Shown: in pieces, positions 43,566 to 51,554 of the stretch
How the letters are laid out: every line of letters starts with the position of its first letter
Numbering within the stretch: position 1 is the first letter of the stretch
Assembly (NCBI RefSeq): GCF_042680805.1
Contig: NZ_JBHUEM010000003.1
Location: forward strand, 186,001 to 250,000
DNA length: 64,000 nucleotides
Source: Bacillus_CJ salitolerans
GTDB lineage: Bacteria; Bacillota; Bacilli; Bacillales; SA4
Direction of reading: 5' to 3'
Made by a program: the position numbers and the translations under genes
The notes under the pieces: generated by a model
Databases searched by the model: none
Told to the model about the DNA's origin: nothing
Seen by the model: only the letters and a program-made list of their open reading frames with translations

Positions 43566-43573
43566 AAAAACGA

Positions 43574-43609
43574 ATAAAACCCATCTTATCTTTGAGATGG
43601 GTTTTATAT
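43574..43609. terminator. Bidirectional terminator
   Basis: ATAAAACCCATCT / AGATGGGTTTTAT with an 8-nt loop between the convergent comB and PP-loop genes. Confidence 0.85.
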
Positions 43610-44896
43610 AAAAAGTTCCTTTAATTGTTGAGAAAGCTGATGAATCGTTTCATTGTTTTGCAAGAACTCTAAATTCCAATGTTCAGCCTCCTGTTCATCT
43701 TCTTTACTCATTATTTCTAAATATTTCATAATCTCTTGTTGTACCATTGATTGGTATTTGTCTGGTAGTAATAATCGTGAAGGAGAATACCATTTCTCCA
43801 TCCAGGCTACATCTAGCATGTCTCCTCTTGATCTCTTTTTCAACACATTCATCATTACATGGTCACCCTTATAATGATGTGTGATGTAGCTGATAATATT
43901 TTCTCCTGGGATTGGAATTTTAGAAAGATAATATTGAGCTTCATTAATTTTAAAGAGCTCATCTAATTCTGAATTTGAAATAAAATGACCTTTTAATGTC
44001 TTTTCTAATAATCCTCTTCTGAAGCATTTCCAACAATTATGGCAGGATTCCTTAAGTGTTCCACGGATGCAAGATCTAGCAAGATGAGCATACGGTGAGT
44101 TCATGACGATGAGGGAAGTGCCAACATCACAAATTCCGCCTGTTACTTGATGAAATGGCATACCAACGATCTCGAACAGCTTACCCCACCTTCTAAAATG
44201 AAGTCGTTTCATGTAGTCTTCATATTTAACCTCACCAACTCGGTAGGTAGATTGCATGGTCGTTCCCCAGCTAATACTATCTAATCCACGTTCGTCTGCG
44301 TATAAAAGGGCAGGGATGGCATTGGCAACATCTACCGGAAAACCAACTGGATCTCTTATATATTCTAGGTCCGTTTTGATCATGAAGACATACTTACCTT
44401 CTTTTTTAAGAGATTCGCATGCAAATACTGCAGCCTCTTTCTTATAGAGATCTGAAATATTTATATCTTTTGGTTTTATTCGGTCTAGAAAGAAGTGATT
44501 TGTTTCAGATGGGAGTAAAAGTAGGGCAGCGGTTGAATCCACTCCTCCACTAAAAGCAAGTGAGGGAGTGGATTCAATTGGAGCTATTCTTGGTTTGAGA
44601 GCTTCATCTATTGGTAGGATATCTTTCTTTGTTGTCTGTTTAAAAAGATCATGAAATTGCCTGCTAATTCCGAAAGGTAAGGTTATCTTTGGTCCAGTAA
44701 ATGGATAAATGATTAATATAGCTACTAGAGCCATTATATCAGGATGGACTTTATCGATATTCCAATCCGACGATAGATGAACTTCACAGGTTGTTTTCCT
44801 TAATTTTGCTCCCCTATACTGAAGTGGATCATTATCTTCAGGGACAAAGAGAAATTCAAGGATTCCATTTTGTTGTTGATTAAATGTTACTTCCAT
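43604..44896 (-). CDS. PP-loop ATPase-like protein (DUF6395-type), glycan locus
   Basis: 430 residues. The PP-loop SGGVDSTAALLLLP near residue 115 is that of ATP pyrophosphatases such as asparagine synthetase and QueC, which activate a substrate by adenylation. A cysteine cluster ESCHNCWKCFRRG near 285 could bind zinc. Proteins of this design occur in surface-polysaccharide loci, probably to amidate or otherwise modify a sugar, but I know no proven reaction. It is the last gene of the minus-strand glycan operon; GGGGGATAAAAG precedes the ATG. Confidence 0.65.
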   Translation of the reverse strand: MEVTFNQQQNGILEFLFVPEDNDPLQYRGAKLRKTTCEVHLSSDWNIDKVHPDIMALVAILIIYPFTGPKITLPFGISRQFHDLFKQTTKKDILPIDEALKPRIAPIESTPSLAFSGGVDSTAALLLLPSETNHFFLDRIKPKDINISDLYKKEAAVFACESLKKEGKYVFMIKTDLEYIRDPVGFPVDVANAIPALLYADERGLDSISWGTTMQSTYRVGEVKYEDYMKRLHFRRWGKLFEIVGMPFHQVTGGICDVGTSLIVMNSPYAHLARSCIRGTLKESCHNCWKCFRRGLLEKTLKGHFISNSELDELFKINEAQYYLSKIPIPGENIISYITHHYKGDHVMMNVLKKRSRGDMLDVAWMEKWYSPSRLLLPDKYQSMVQQEIMKYLEIMSKEDEQEAEHWNLEFLQNNETIHQLSQQLKELFI

Positions 44897-44918
44897 CTTT
44901 TATCCCCCGCCATCTTGA

Positions 44919-45698
44919 TTATTTTGGGCAATAGTTCATTATTTCTTCAATAAGCTTATTTGCCGAGATCCGGTTGTCTCCAGCATTTATTCGATTAATC
45001 AAGAATTGATTTCTACTATTAATCCCTTTTTGGACTGTGAAGTATAGCTGAATACCGATTTCCTTTCCCACCTCAACAACCGTTTCATTATATGCACCAT
45101 ATGGAAAACATAATAGCTTTGGCTGCTCCCCCAACTTCCCAGCTAGAATAGATTGAGCAAGGATCAAATCTTTTTTAATTCTATTTCGATATTCTGCTTC
45201 GGATTCTAACCGATTCTCTGCTTCTAAAAATAAGAAATTTGTTAGAAGTCTCTTATTTTCTCCGTAGTTCGTATTCCGGTGATGGTTATACGTGTGACTA
45301 TAGAAGTTCAAATTAAACTGTTTCATCTCCAGCATGTTGTCCCAAGATAGACACCTACTTGAATCAATTAGTTTAACGACAACAAAGTTTGTTGCTGGTA
45401 TTGATCTTTTTTTTAATTCAGGAAATGCATAATCATAGAAGCTTTTGTTTCCATCGTCAAACGTGAGTAGTACAGCGTTTGGAGGAATTGTACCATCTTT
45501 TAAAACAAATTGTATGAATTGATCCATATTTACTATATAAAAGCCATTCTCTAGCAATTTATCTAGATGATTTGCAAACTGTTTTGGCGAGATGTTATAT
45601 GCTGAATACATATTTCCATTTGGATCTATGTCATGATAGGTTAAGACAATCACTTTATCTTTATAGTAAATTTCATTTATAGTTTTATCTTTAGACAA
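44919..45698 (-). CDS. Polysaccharide deacetylase family protein
   Basis: About 259 residues with the NodB fold. VLTYHDI near residue 23, LLTFDDG near 84 with the catalytic/metal Asp pair, and YSHTYNHH near 137 with two metal-binding His are present; LCFPYGAYNE near 207 is the later motif. The family removes N-acetyl groups from sugar polymers. No signal peptide or anchor is visible, so it may act on a cytoplasmic lipid-linked precursor. TTG 45698 is chosen because GGAGG is 7 nt upstream; a GTG at 45716 precedes that site and overlaps the dehydrogenase stop. Confidence 0.82.
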   Translation of the reverse strand: MSKDKTINEIYYKDKVIVLTYHDIDPNGNMYSAYNISPKQFANHLDKLLENGFYIVNMDQFIQFVLKDGTIPPNAVLLTFDDGNKSFYDYAFPELKKRSIPATNFVVVKLIDSSRCLSWDNMLEMKQFNLNFYSHTYNHHRNTNYGENKRLLTNFLFLEAENRLESEAEYRNRIKKDLILAQSILAGKLGEQPKLLCFPYGAYNETVVEVGKEIGIQLYFTVQKGINSRNQFLINRINAGDNRISANKLIEEIMNYCPK

Positions 45699-45715
45699 TA
45701 GTAGTCCTCCAATCA

Positions 45716-47026
45716 CTAATTTTTGTTATTGTGATAGCTTCCAAGTTTAATAACTTTTGCGTTCCCCTCATGACCTTCAAGCGCATTTCTTGTATCAAAT
45801 ATGAGTGATGAGTGATTTAGTAAAAGTTCTCGAGGAAGCTGATCATGATTTGACAAAATGACAACGGCATCGACCGTATTTAATAATTCTTTTGAAATGT
45901 TTTGGTTTATCATTTTTTTACCATTCAATTGTATCTCATCTACATATGGATCATGATAAAGTACCTTGACATTACGTTTCGACCATTCTTCAATCATTTC
46001 AATTGCTGGAGAGTGTCTAATATCATTCACATTTGGTTTATACGTTACACCGTATATTAGGAGAGTTGGAGACTGATGCTCTGAAGTGGAGGCTATAATA
46101 TTGTATATTTCATTTATATTGTAATGAATCATGTTTTGGTTCATGATTTTAGCAAGTTTGATAAATTCACTTGATAACCCTATTTGTTCAAGTTTCCAAT
46201 TTAAATAAATTGGATCGATGGGAATACAATGTCCACCAATACCAGGACCCGGGTAAAAGGCTTGAAATCCATAAGGTTTTGTTTTGGCTGCATGAATGAC
46301 TTCCCATATATCTAATCCGATCTGATCACATAAAATTGTCATTTCATTTATTAATGAAATATTAATAAAACGATACGTATTTTCGAGAATTTTTGCCATT
46401 TCAGCTACTTTTGATGAACTCACTAGGTGAATATGATCAAATAGTTGATCATAATACGATTTTGCCTTTTCCCCACTTTCTAACGATACACCACCGACAA
46501 TTTTTACAATATTATTTAGTTTGTGGCTATGATTACCAGGGTCAATTCGTTCAGGAGAGTAGGCTAAGAAAAAATCTTTGCCTTCCATAAGGGAGCTTTC
46601 TTCTAAAATGGGTAACACGATTTCCTCCGTTGTACCGGGAAACGTAGAACTTTCTAAAATAATGACTTGACCGTTCTGTAAATACTTTCTAATCTCTTTT
46701 ACTGAGTCAATGACGTATGATAAGTTCGGAATGTTCTCCTCCAGGGGGGTAGGGACACAAATTATAATACAGTTTACCTCAGCAAGATGACTATAATTGT
46801 TTGTTACTTGAATCCTTTGTGTATTCATTGCTTTTTCAATTTCACTATTGGTAATATCAGATAAATAACTTTTTCGTTGATGTAATAATTCGATTTTTCG
46901 CTCATCTACTTCTATACCGAATACATTTAATCCCTTTTCAACGCATAGGAGTGCTAAAGGGAGTCCCACATATCCTAATCCAATGATACCTATTGTTGTC
47001 TCCGTTCTTTTATTTTGTCTGTCCAA
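45716..47026 (-). CDS. Nucleotide-sugar dehydrogenase (UDP-N-acetyl-D-mannosaminuronate type)
   Basis: 436 residues. The Rossmann loop IGIIGLGYVGLPLALL (residues 12-27) binds NAD; ESSTFPGTTEE near 133 and GPGIGGHCIPIDP near 265, with the catalytic Cys, are as in WecC/UgdA enzymes; the C-terminal part holds YGVTYKPNVNDIRHSPA. It oxidises C6 of a UDP-HexNAc twice to give a uronic acid. The length and motifs favour UDP-ManNAc/GlcNAc over UDP-Glc, but the exact sugar is uncertain. Start TTG 47026 behind AAAAGGGG. Confidence 0.88.
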   Translation of the reverse strand: MDRQNKRTETTIGIIGLGYVGLPLALLCVEKGLNVFGIEVDERKIELLHQRKSYLSDITNSEIEKAMNTQRIQVTNNYSHLAEVNCIIICVPTPLEENIPNLSYVIDSVKEIRKYLQNGQVIILESSTFPGTTEEIVLPILEESSLMEGKDFFLAYSPERIDPGNHSHKLNNIVKIVGGVSLESGEKAKSYYDQLFDHIHLVSSSKVAEMAKILENTYRFINISLINEMTILCDQIGLDIWEVIHAAKTKPYGFQAFYPGPGIGGHCIPIDPIYLNWKLEQIGLSSEFIKLAKIMNQNMIHYNINEIYNIIASTSEHQSPTLLIYGVTYKPNVNDIRHSPAIEMIEEWSKRNVKVLYHDPYVDEIQLNGKKMINQNISKELLNTVDAVVILSNHDQLPRELLLNHSSLIFDTRNALEGHEGNAKVIKLGSYHNNKN

Positions 47027-47128
47027 AATAAAAACCCCTTTTTACATTGTTTAATTCATTGTATGAAAGGGGAATGAAATAGGTCATAAGTTCTAATATT
47101 TATATTAAAAGAAAGCATAAACCTACGT

Positions 47129-48190
47129 TCAAATATTGGATAAGAAAGTCGCAATCTCCTCAGCACCGTTTGTGAAGCTTTTATTCCTTTGATCAAAGAA
47201 CTCTCGATTAAAAAGCAACCTCTTAACAGCATGATGAAAGCTTTCCTTATTTAAATCTTGTAAGGAAATGAACGGACCATATTCCTCAGCCAATTTTGCC
47301 CTCATTAACTGATCATCTGCACGAGTACTTTGATTTGGTATGAATATTGTCGGTACTTGAAAATAAACCAATTCCGAAACTGAATTATATCCTGAGGCTG
47401 AAATGGCTAGATCTATTCCATTAAAATATCTTGAATTTGGGAAATCCCTAATGGTAATCATGTTTTCACCATCAATATTTAAACGCTCTCCCAAGGGAGA
47501 CTCCCCAAGTATGATGAAAGTATTATCTAATGTACATAGTTCTTCTAGGATAAATTGTATCGGAGAGAATATATCATTAATTTTCCCGGCTCCTAGCTGA
47601 ATGTATAGGACTTTATCACCGTCTGGAATATTGAAATATTTCCTAACTTGCTCTTTCGTAAGAAGCTCTTCATGATCTAAATAAACTACAGGATTTGAGT
47701 GGAAATATTGATTAATATTGCTGTTCTCTTGCTTCTGCCCTATTTCCCCCGGAACAACAACATACTTAAAATCTTTTTCTTTTTGTAAAAGTTTTTCATA
47801 GTTTGGATGCTGCTTATTGATTTGCCTTCTTACCCAAACTTTCACGATGTTCTTATTTTTTATTCCTGATAAGATCCCAGCATAGGGAAATGCTCCATCA
47901 AAAACGATGGTCGAAGGTTGATGTTGATTAATAATGAGTTGCAAATGAACGCTCATTTGGTGATTCCAATCCCTTGGAGTTATCTTTCCTTTAAATAATT
48001 CACTAGAAGGTAAATGGTACCCCAGCATGTCTTCTTGTTTTATAAGATGAACCGCTGGTGAAGTTGTAAAAATGATACATTCTCTATCGGTAGTAACTTT
48101 TTTCAATCGTCTTGCAACTGCTAGAGTCCTTGTTAAGTGACCTAAACCAACACCATTCGTAGGGACAAATAATATGGAGTTATTTGTCAT
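47129..48190 (-). CDS. GT28/MurG-like glycosyltransferase
   Basis: 353 residues, GT-B fold. FVPTNGVGLGHLTRTLAVAR near the start is the acceptor-side loop, and LAISASGYNSVSEL with IFIPNQSTRADDQ near 265-300 is the nucleotide-sugar side of MurG-like enzymes. It is first in the minus-strand glycan operon, upstream of the dehydrogenase, and could transfer a sugar to a lipid or surface glycan. A truncated relative lies at 49036 on the other strand. AAGGAG precedes ATG. Confidence 0.82.
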   Translation of the reverse strand: MTNNSILFVPTNGVGLGHLTRTLAVARRLKKVTTDRECIIFTTSPAVHLIKQEDMLGYHLPSSELFKGKITPRDWNHQMSVHLQLIINQHQPSTIVFDGAFPYAGILSGIKNKNIVKVWVRRQINKQHPNYEKLLQKEKDFKYVVVPGEIGQKQENSNINQYFHSNPVVYLDHEELLTKEQVRKYFNIPDGDKVLYIQLGAGKINDIFSPIQFILEELCTLDNTFIILGESPLGERLNIDGENMITIRDFPNSRYFNGIDLAISASGYNSVSELVYFQVPTIFIPNQSTRADDQLMRAKLAEEYGPFISLQDLNKESFHHAVKRLLFNREFFDQRNKSFTNGAEEIATFLSNI

Positions 48191-49035
48191 TAGACCAAGC
48201 TCCTTTTTCCAGCTAAGTATTTATTAATACAATGTATAAAAGAGAAGTGGAACTTAGTACCTAAATAAATGATGAGTGGAACGTAACCATACGGTGAATA
48301 CATACATGGTACATATTGACAATTACTTCATACATTATAGATAAACAGTAATGTAGGGAGGTATTGATTATTTATCATAATCTCCCATCGTATTTATTAT
48401 CGTAATGAAATAACAGATTTGCTTACCTTTGAACAAATATTTTTAAAAAAGGAATATCAATTAAAGCCTCTATCTTTTACCCCGAGGATCATTATAGATT
48501 GTGGAGCAAATGTAGGATATACAAGTGTAGTTTATAGTAATACCTCCTTGTGATCGATGCATTTTAAAGGATTCTATTCTCTTATCTAAAAAATCACTTA
48601 TGTTCTGATAAAATTCTCCAGTGACATTAATTTATGGATACTGCCAAACTATTAATGGATATTCAAACATGGCAATTAGTTCAAGAACTTTCTTCTGTTG
48701 GCTCATGAATGCGATTACATTTAAAAAAGCCTTCGCTGATGGCCAAATTACCTTGTAATTCAACAAAAAAGGTATTGTTTTTATATTGGAACGACATTGG
48801 AAGCGCTCATGATTATGTAGAGCTGTTAAAAGTAATCCTTAAACCTTAAAAGCATCCATAATAGAGTAGGGATGGAAAATTGTTTACGTCAATTTTTCCG
48901 CCCTGCTTTTTCTCATGTTACCAAAAAAAAGTTGATCTAATAAATGAGTGGTTGTATCTAAGGTAACAAACCCTTCATAGTTAGATAAAAGCCACATACA
49001 ATATAGTAATCTACTGTTCGAATGGCGGGAAAAGT
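48191..49035. other. 845-bp gap with methyltransferase relic and terminator-like hairpin
   Basis: Apart from the FkbM relic (48371-48553) no family is recognisable. A short frame near 48632 (MDTAKLLMDIQTWQLVQEL, then a stop) and following fragments look like further decayed coding DNA. A hairpin at 48866-48912 (GGGATGGAAAATTG against CAATTTTTCCGCCC) ends in T-rich sequence. Confidence 0.4.
48371..48553 (+). pseudogene. FkbM-family methyltransferase, N-terminal remnant
   Basis: Sixty codons without a plausible start read YRNEITDLLTFEQIFLKKEY and then RIIIDCGANVGYTSVVYSN before TGA. The second stretch is the S-adenosylmethionine-binding motif I (DxGANxGxxS) of FkbM-type O-methyltransferases, and the first is the conserved lead-in. 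The remaining two thirds of the domain are absent. It lies in the gap between the glycan transferases, so it is probably a relic of the same locus. Confidence 0.65.
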
Positions 49036-49467
49036 ATGATTTCTAAGGAAACTATTAACGAAATTCAAAAGTGTATATTATTTATGCCAACAAATGGTTT
49101 TGGCTTAGGACATCTTACAAGAACGTTGGCAATAGCACGTCGACTTAAACAACAAGACCCATCTGTAAAGATTATTTTTATCACCACGAGTCATGCGATT
49201 CATTTAGTCTATAAAGAAGGTTTTATTGGTTATTTTTTTCCTTCAGAAAAGCTTTCTACTTTAAAGAGACGTGTATGGAATCAGATGTTTTCCTCAACAG
49301 TGATAAACGTAATAAGAGCATATAACCCCAAAGTATTAGTGTTTGACGGTGTCTATCCATATGACATTATAAGCGAAATTGATAAACTTTTAATCAGTAT
49401 TAACGAAGCAAACGAAATAGCCAATCTTCTTTTTAAATTTGTACATGAAAACGGAGGGGATTCATAG
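49036..49467 (+). pseudogene. GT28-like glycosyltransferase with internal deletion
   Basis: 143 codons. Residues 1-110 parallel the start of the protein at 47129 (FMPTNGFGLGHLTRTLAIAR; then AIHLVYKEGFIGYFFPSEKL and KVLVFDGVYPYDIISEI). The last 25 residues (NEANEIANLLFKFVHENG) match the extreme C-terminus of that family (NGAEEIATFL in the intact copy). About 200 middle residues, including the nucleotide-sugar site, are missing while the frame stays open. It is almost certainly not an active transferase. It directly precedes the GT2 gene and may still be translated. Confidence 0.7.
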
Positions 49468-49468
49468 A

Positions 49469-50182
49469 ATGATTTCAGTCATTGCTTGTACAAACAGACC
49501 CTCTTTTCTTAACAATCTTTTAAAGAGCTATGCAAGACAAACCATGAAAGAGAAGGAACTAATCATCATTTTGCACAATATAAATTCTCAAGAGGATTTG
49601 AAAAAACTGATATATAGTCATGATAAATCTATAAAAGTGCTAGAATTGGACGATACATTTTCACTTGGTGAATGCTTAAATCATGGTATCCAAGTAGCGA
49701 ACTATACGTATATTGCTAAGTTTGATGATGATGATTATTACGGTCCAAAGTATCTAGAATGTTCATTTCGAGACCTTAATTATTCAAGGGCAGATATTAC
49801 CGGGAAGACTACTACCTTCATGTATTTTCAAAAAGAGCAAGTCTTAGGATTGTATCTTCCATATAATGAAAATCAGATTACGAATACTCAAAGGCAAACC
49901 TCCAAAAAAGTAGTATTTGGGGGAACTTTATTATTTAAAAAAGAAATTGTCGATAATGTTCCATTTCAAGATCGAGATAATGGAGTCGATACATTTTTTT
50001 GCTTAAATAGTATCGAGTATGGATACCGAATATATTCCAATTCAAGATACCATTATGCATATTTTCGATATGGAGACCAACATCATCATACATCAAAAGG
50101 TTACGATTCTAGATTAATGAGGAATTGCATTTTTATTGATAGAGTAGAAGATTTTCAGAAATATATAGAATGTAATGAATAA
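49469..50182 (+). CDS. GT2-like glycosyltransferase
   Basis: About 237 residues, GT-A fold. ISVIACTNRPSFLNNLLKSY at the start, LGECLNHGIQVANYTYIAKF near 75 and the metal-binding FDDDDYYG near 95 are typical of family 2. It lacks membrane segments and should work at the cytoplasmic face of the membrane or on a protein. ATG 49469 is chosen because GGAGGGG at 49453-49459 is 9 nt upstream, placed inside the end of the deleted GT28 gene. Confidence 0.85.
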   Translation: MISVIACTNRPSFLNNLLKSYARQTMKEKELIIILHNINSQEDLKKLIYSHDKSIKVLELDDTFSLGECLNHGIQVANYTYIAKFDDDDYYGPKYLECSFRDLNYSRADITGKTTTFMYFQKEQVLGLYLPYNENQITNTQRQTSKKVVFGGTLLFKKEIVDNVPFQDRDNGVDTFFCLNSIEYGYRIYSNSRYHYAYFRYGDQHHHTSKGYDSRLMRNCIFIDRVEDFQKYIECNE

Positions 50183-50186
50183 AGAT

Positions 50187-50220
50187 GAAAGGACAGTTTC
50201 CACAAGGTAACTGTCCTTTC
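50187..50220. terminator. Bidirectional terminator
   Basis: GAAAGGACAGTT / AACTGTCCTTTC with a 10-nt loop between convergent genes. Confidence 0.8.
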
Positions 50221-50223
50221 CTA

Positions 50224-50505
50224 CTATTCTAATTTCATATCATTTTGATATAAATCAGCTGAAAAGCTTTCAATATCCTTACAACGAATAATGGTAACTT
50301 GTTTATTTAAATATGGAGAAATTAATTCTGGCTCAATTATAACAACGCAACAATCTTTTGTTACAAATTCTAATTCACCCTCAATTTTATCTCCTGATTT
50401 AGTTTTTACTTTCACATCTGCACCCTTATATTCTGCAATTAATTTACACAAACAATCTTTATCACAATAGGTCCGAAATGGGTGTTTTTTTCTACAATCA
50501 CTCAC
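50224..50505 (-). CDS. Small cysteine-rich protein, probably spore surface
   Basis: About 93 residues. The start has a Cys cluster (DCRKKH, then YCDKDCLCK), and the body (VKVKTKSGDKIEGELEFV near 35, KDCCVVII near 53, VTIIRCKDIESF near 75) alternates strands like a small beta-barrel. No family is recognised with confidence. GTG 50505 is chosen because GGGGAG is 8 nt upstream; the longer frame from 50538 adds unrelated residues. The Cys-rich, strand-rich design and the adjacent coat genes suggest a coat or exosporium component. Confidence 0.6.
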   Translation of the reverse strand: MSDCRKKHPFRTYCDKDCLCKLIAEYKGADVKVKTKSGDKIEGELEFVTKDCCVVIIEPELISPYLNKQVTIIRCKDIESFSADLYQNDMKLE

Positions 50506-50544
50506 GGTAGTCACTCCCCTCTTTCCTAAACTTTGCACTCCCTA

Positions 50545-50572
50545 TATATTATTCAACCTATTTTTATAGGTT
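50545..50572 (-). promoter_or_regulatory. Candidate sigma-K promoter of the small Cys-rich gene
   Basis: On the minus strand AACC (-35 like mACm), 15 nt, then AATAATATA (one mismatch to CATAnnnTA). The same AAC-N15 spacing occurs at 60145-60172. The sequence overlaps a small inverted repeat AACCTAT/ATAGGTT. Confidence 0.3.
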
Positions 50573-50741
50573 AGGGCGAATATAATAGATGGTTTGTCTA
50601 TTTTCCTACCAATAGTGAATAAACGAATAGTAAACAAAAGCATAAGACGCATTAATGGACTTGGTGCTAGCCAAGTATTTCTAATAAGTTAAGAAAGAAT
50701 AAAAGTTTTCAGCAAGAGAATGGGCTAGTGACTTGGAATCG

Positions 50742-50890
50742 AGCTCCAGCACCCAGCCAAGATGAAAGGGCGGCGATCTTTGCCATATAACCTACTCGAG
50801 GTCAACCTAACCTGTCATGAATAATACCACACACTTCAGAACCATTCACTCTGTCTTAGGCTAGACGGGGCGCCCTGAGTCTTTTGTTCT
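50742..50890. repeat. Bacillaceae dispersed structured repeat, copy B
   Basis: Left end AGCTCCAGCACCCAGCCAAG, internal CCTACTCGAGGTCA, right end GGCTAGACGGGGCGCCCTGAG followed by TCTTTTGTTC. The left AGCC pairs with GGCT of the right end, and GATGAAAGGGC with the degenerate GCCATATAACC inside. The rest of the 577-bp gap around it (50506-51082) holds no recognisable gene. Confidence 0.65.
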
Positions 50891-51082
50891 AATGTGTGAT
50901 TATAACTCCTAACATGATTGGGCTAAGCACCAAAAAACGAGTTCAATGGTGAAAAAGTTTATTTAGTACAAGTTCTTAATTTGTACTTTTGTTATAAGAC
51001 AAGCGCCGTCTCTCTCTTATTTCCTCGGAATACACTACTAATGTAATTACGTAATTACAGAAATATAAAAGGAGTGAAAGAA

Positions 51083-51451
51083 ATGGGAATAAAGCGTTTA
51101 GATTGTGAAGACCTTGCTAGAAAAGATTTTCGAGATATTTTAGAAGACTTTGAAGGAAGAAATAAATTAGTCATACTAGTTGGGGAGAATAACAATATTT
51201 TGGGCTTCGGTAATGTAGAAAATGTAAAAGATGGTGTTGTTCACCTAAATTTTCCTGAAACAGATGTTAATCTACCTTTCATTGTTGCAGGAAGAGCTCC
51301 ACTAAATAATACAACTGGTTCAATCACTATTCCAGAAATAGATTTCTACGTAAGCTTATGTTGCCTATGTTCCATTATTGTTCCCCGAAATTTTGGTGAT
51401 TCATTAGAAGGTCTAGCAATAGTTCTGCTTATTCTAGGCCTAATTGATTAA
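51083..51451 (+). CDS. Small protein with hydrophobic C-terminus, coat-like, unassigned
   Basis: About 122 residues. The first half is soluble (LILVGENNNILGFGNVENV is a hydrophobic-glycine-rich strand pair; the phrase GNVENVKDGVVHL resembles a small beta-barrel). YVSLCCLCSIIVPRN near 90 has three close Cys, and the last 20 residues are hydrophobic (LAIVLLILGLI). I do not recognise a family. ATG 51083 has AGGAG 8 nt upstream; GTG 51074 would overlap it. Neighbouring genes suggest a spore-surface protein, which is inference. Confidence 0.55.
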   Translation: MGIKRLDCEDLARKDFRDILEDFEGRNKLVILVGENNNILGFGNVENVKDGVVHLNFPETDVNLPFIVAGRAPLNNTTGSITIPEIDFYVSLCCLCSIIVPRNFGDSLEGLAIVLLILGLID

Positions 51452-51474
51452 TAAGTATCAGTTTTAATTCACTC

Positions 51475-51510
51475 GATGAAGCCTTTACCACAAGTAAAGG
51501 CTTCATTTTA
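51475..51510 (+). terminator. Intrinsic terminator
   Basis: ATGAAGCCTTTA / TAAAGGCTTCAT with a 7-nt loop and TTT, 24 bases after the small hydrophobic-tail gene. Confidence 0.8.
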
Positions 51511-51554
51511 ACTGACTGTAACAATACATACTCATAGAAAGGAGTTCAGAAAAA

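Noticed and set aside
49036..49467. A functional small glycosyltransferase
   Set aside because: The nucleotide-sugar-binding half is absent, and its ends align with the two ends of the 353-residue relative.
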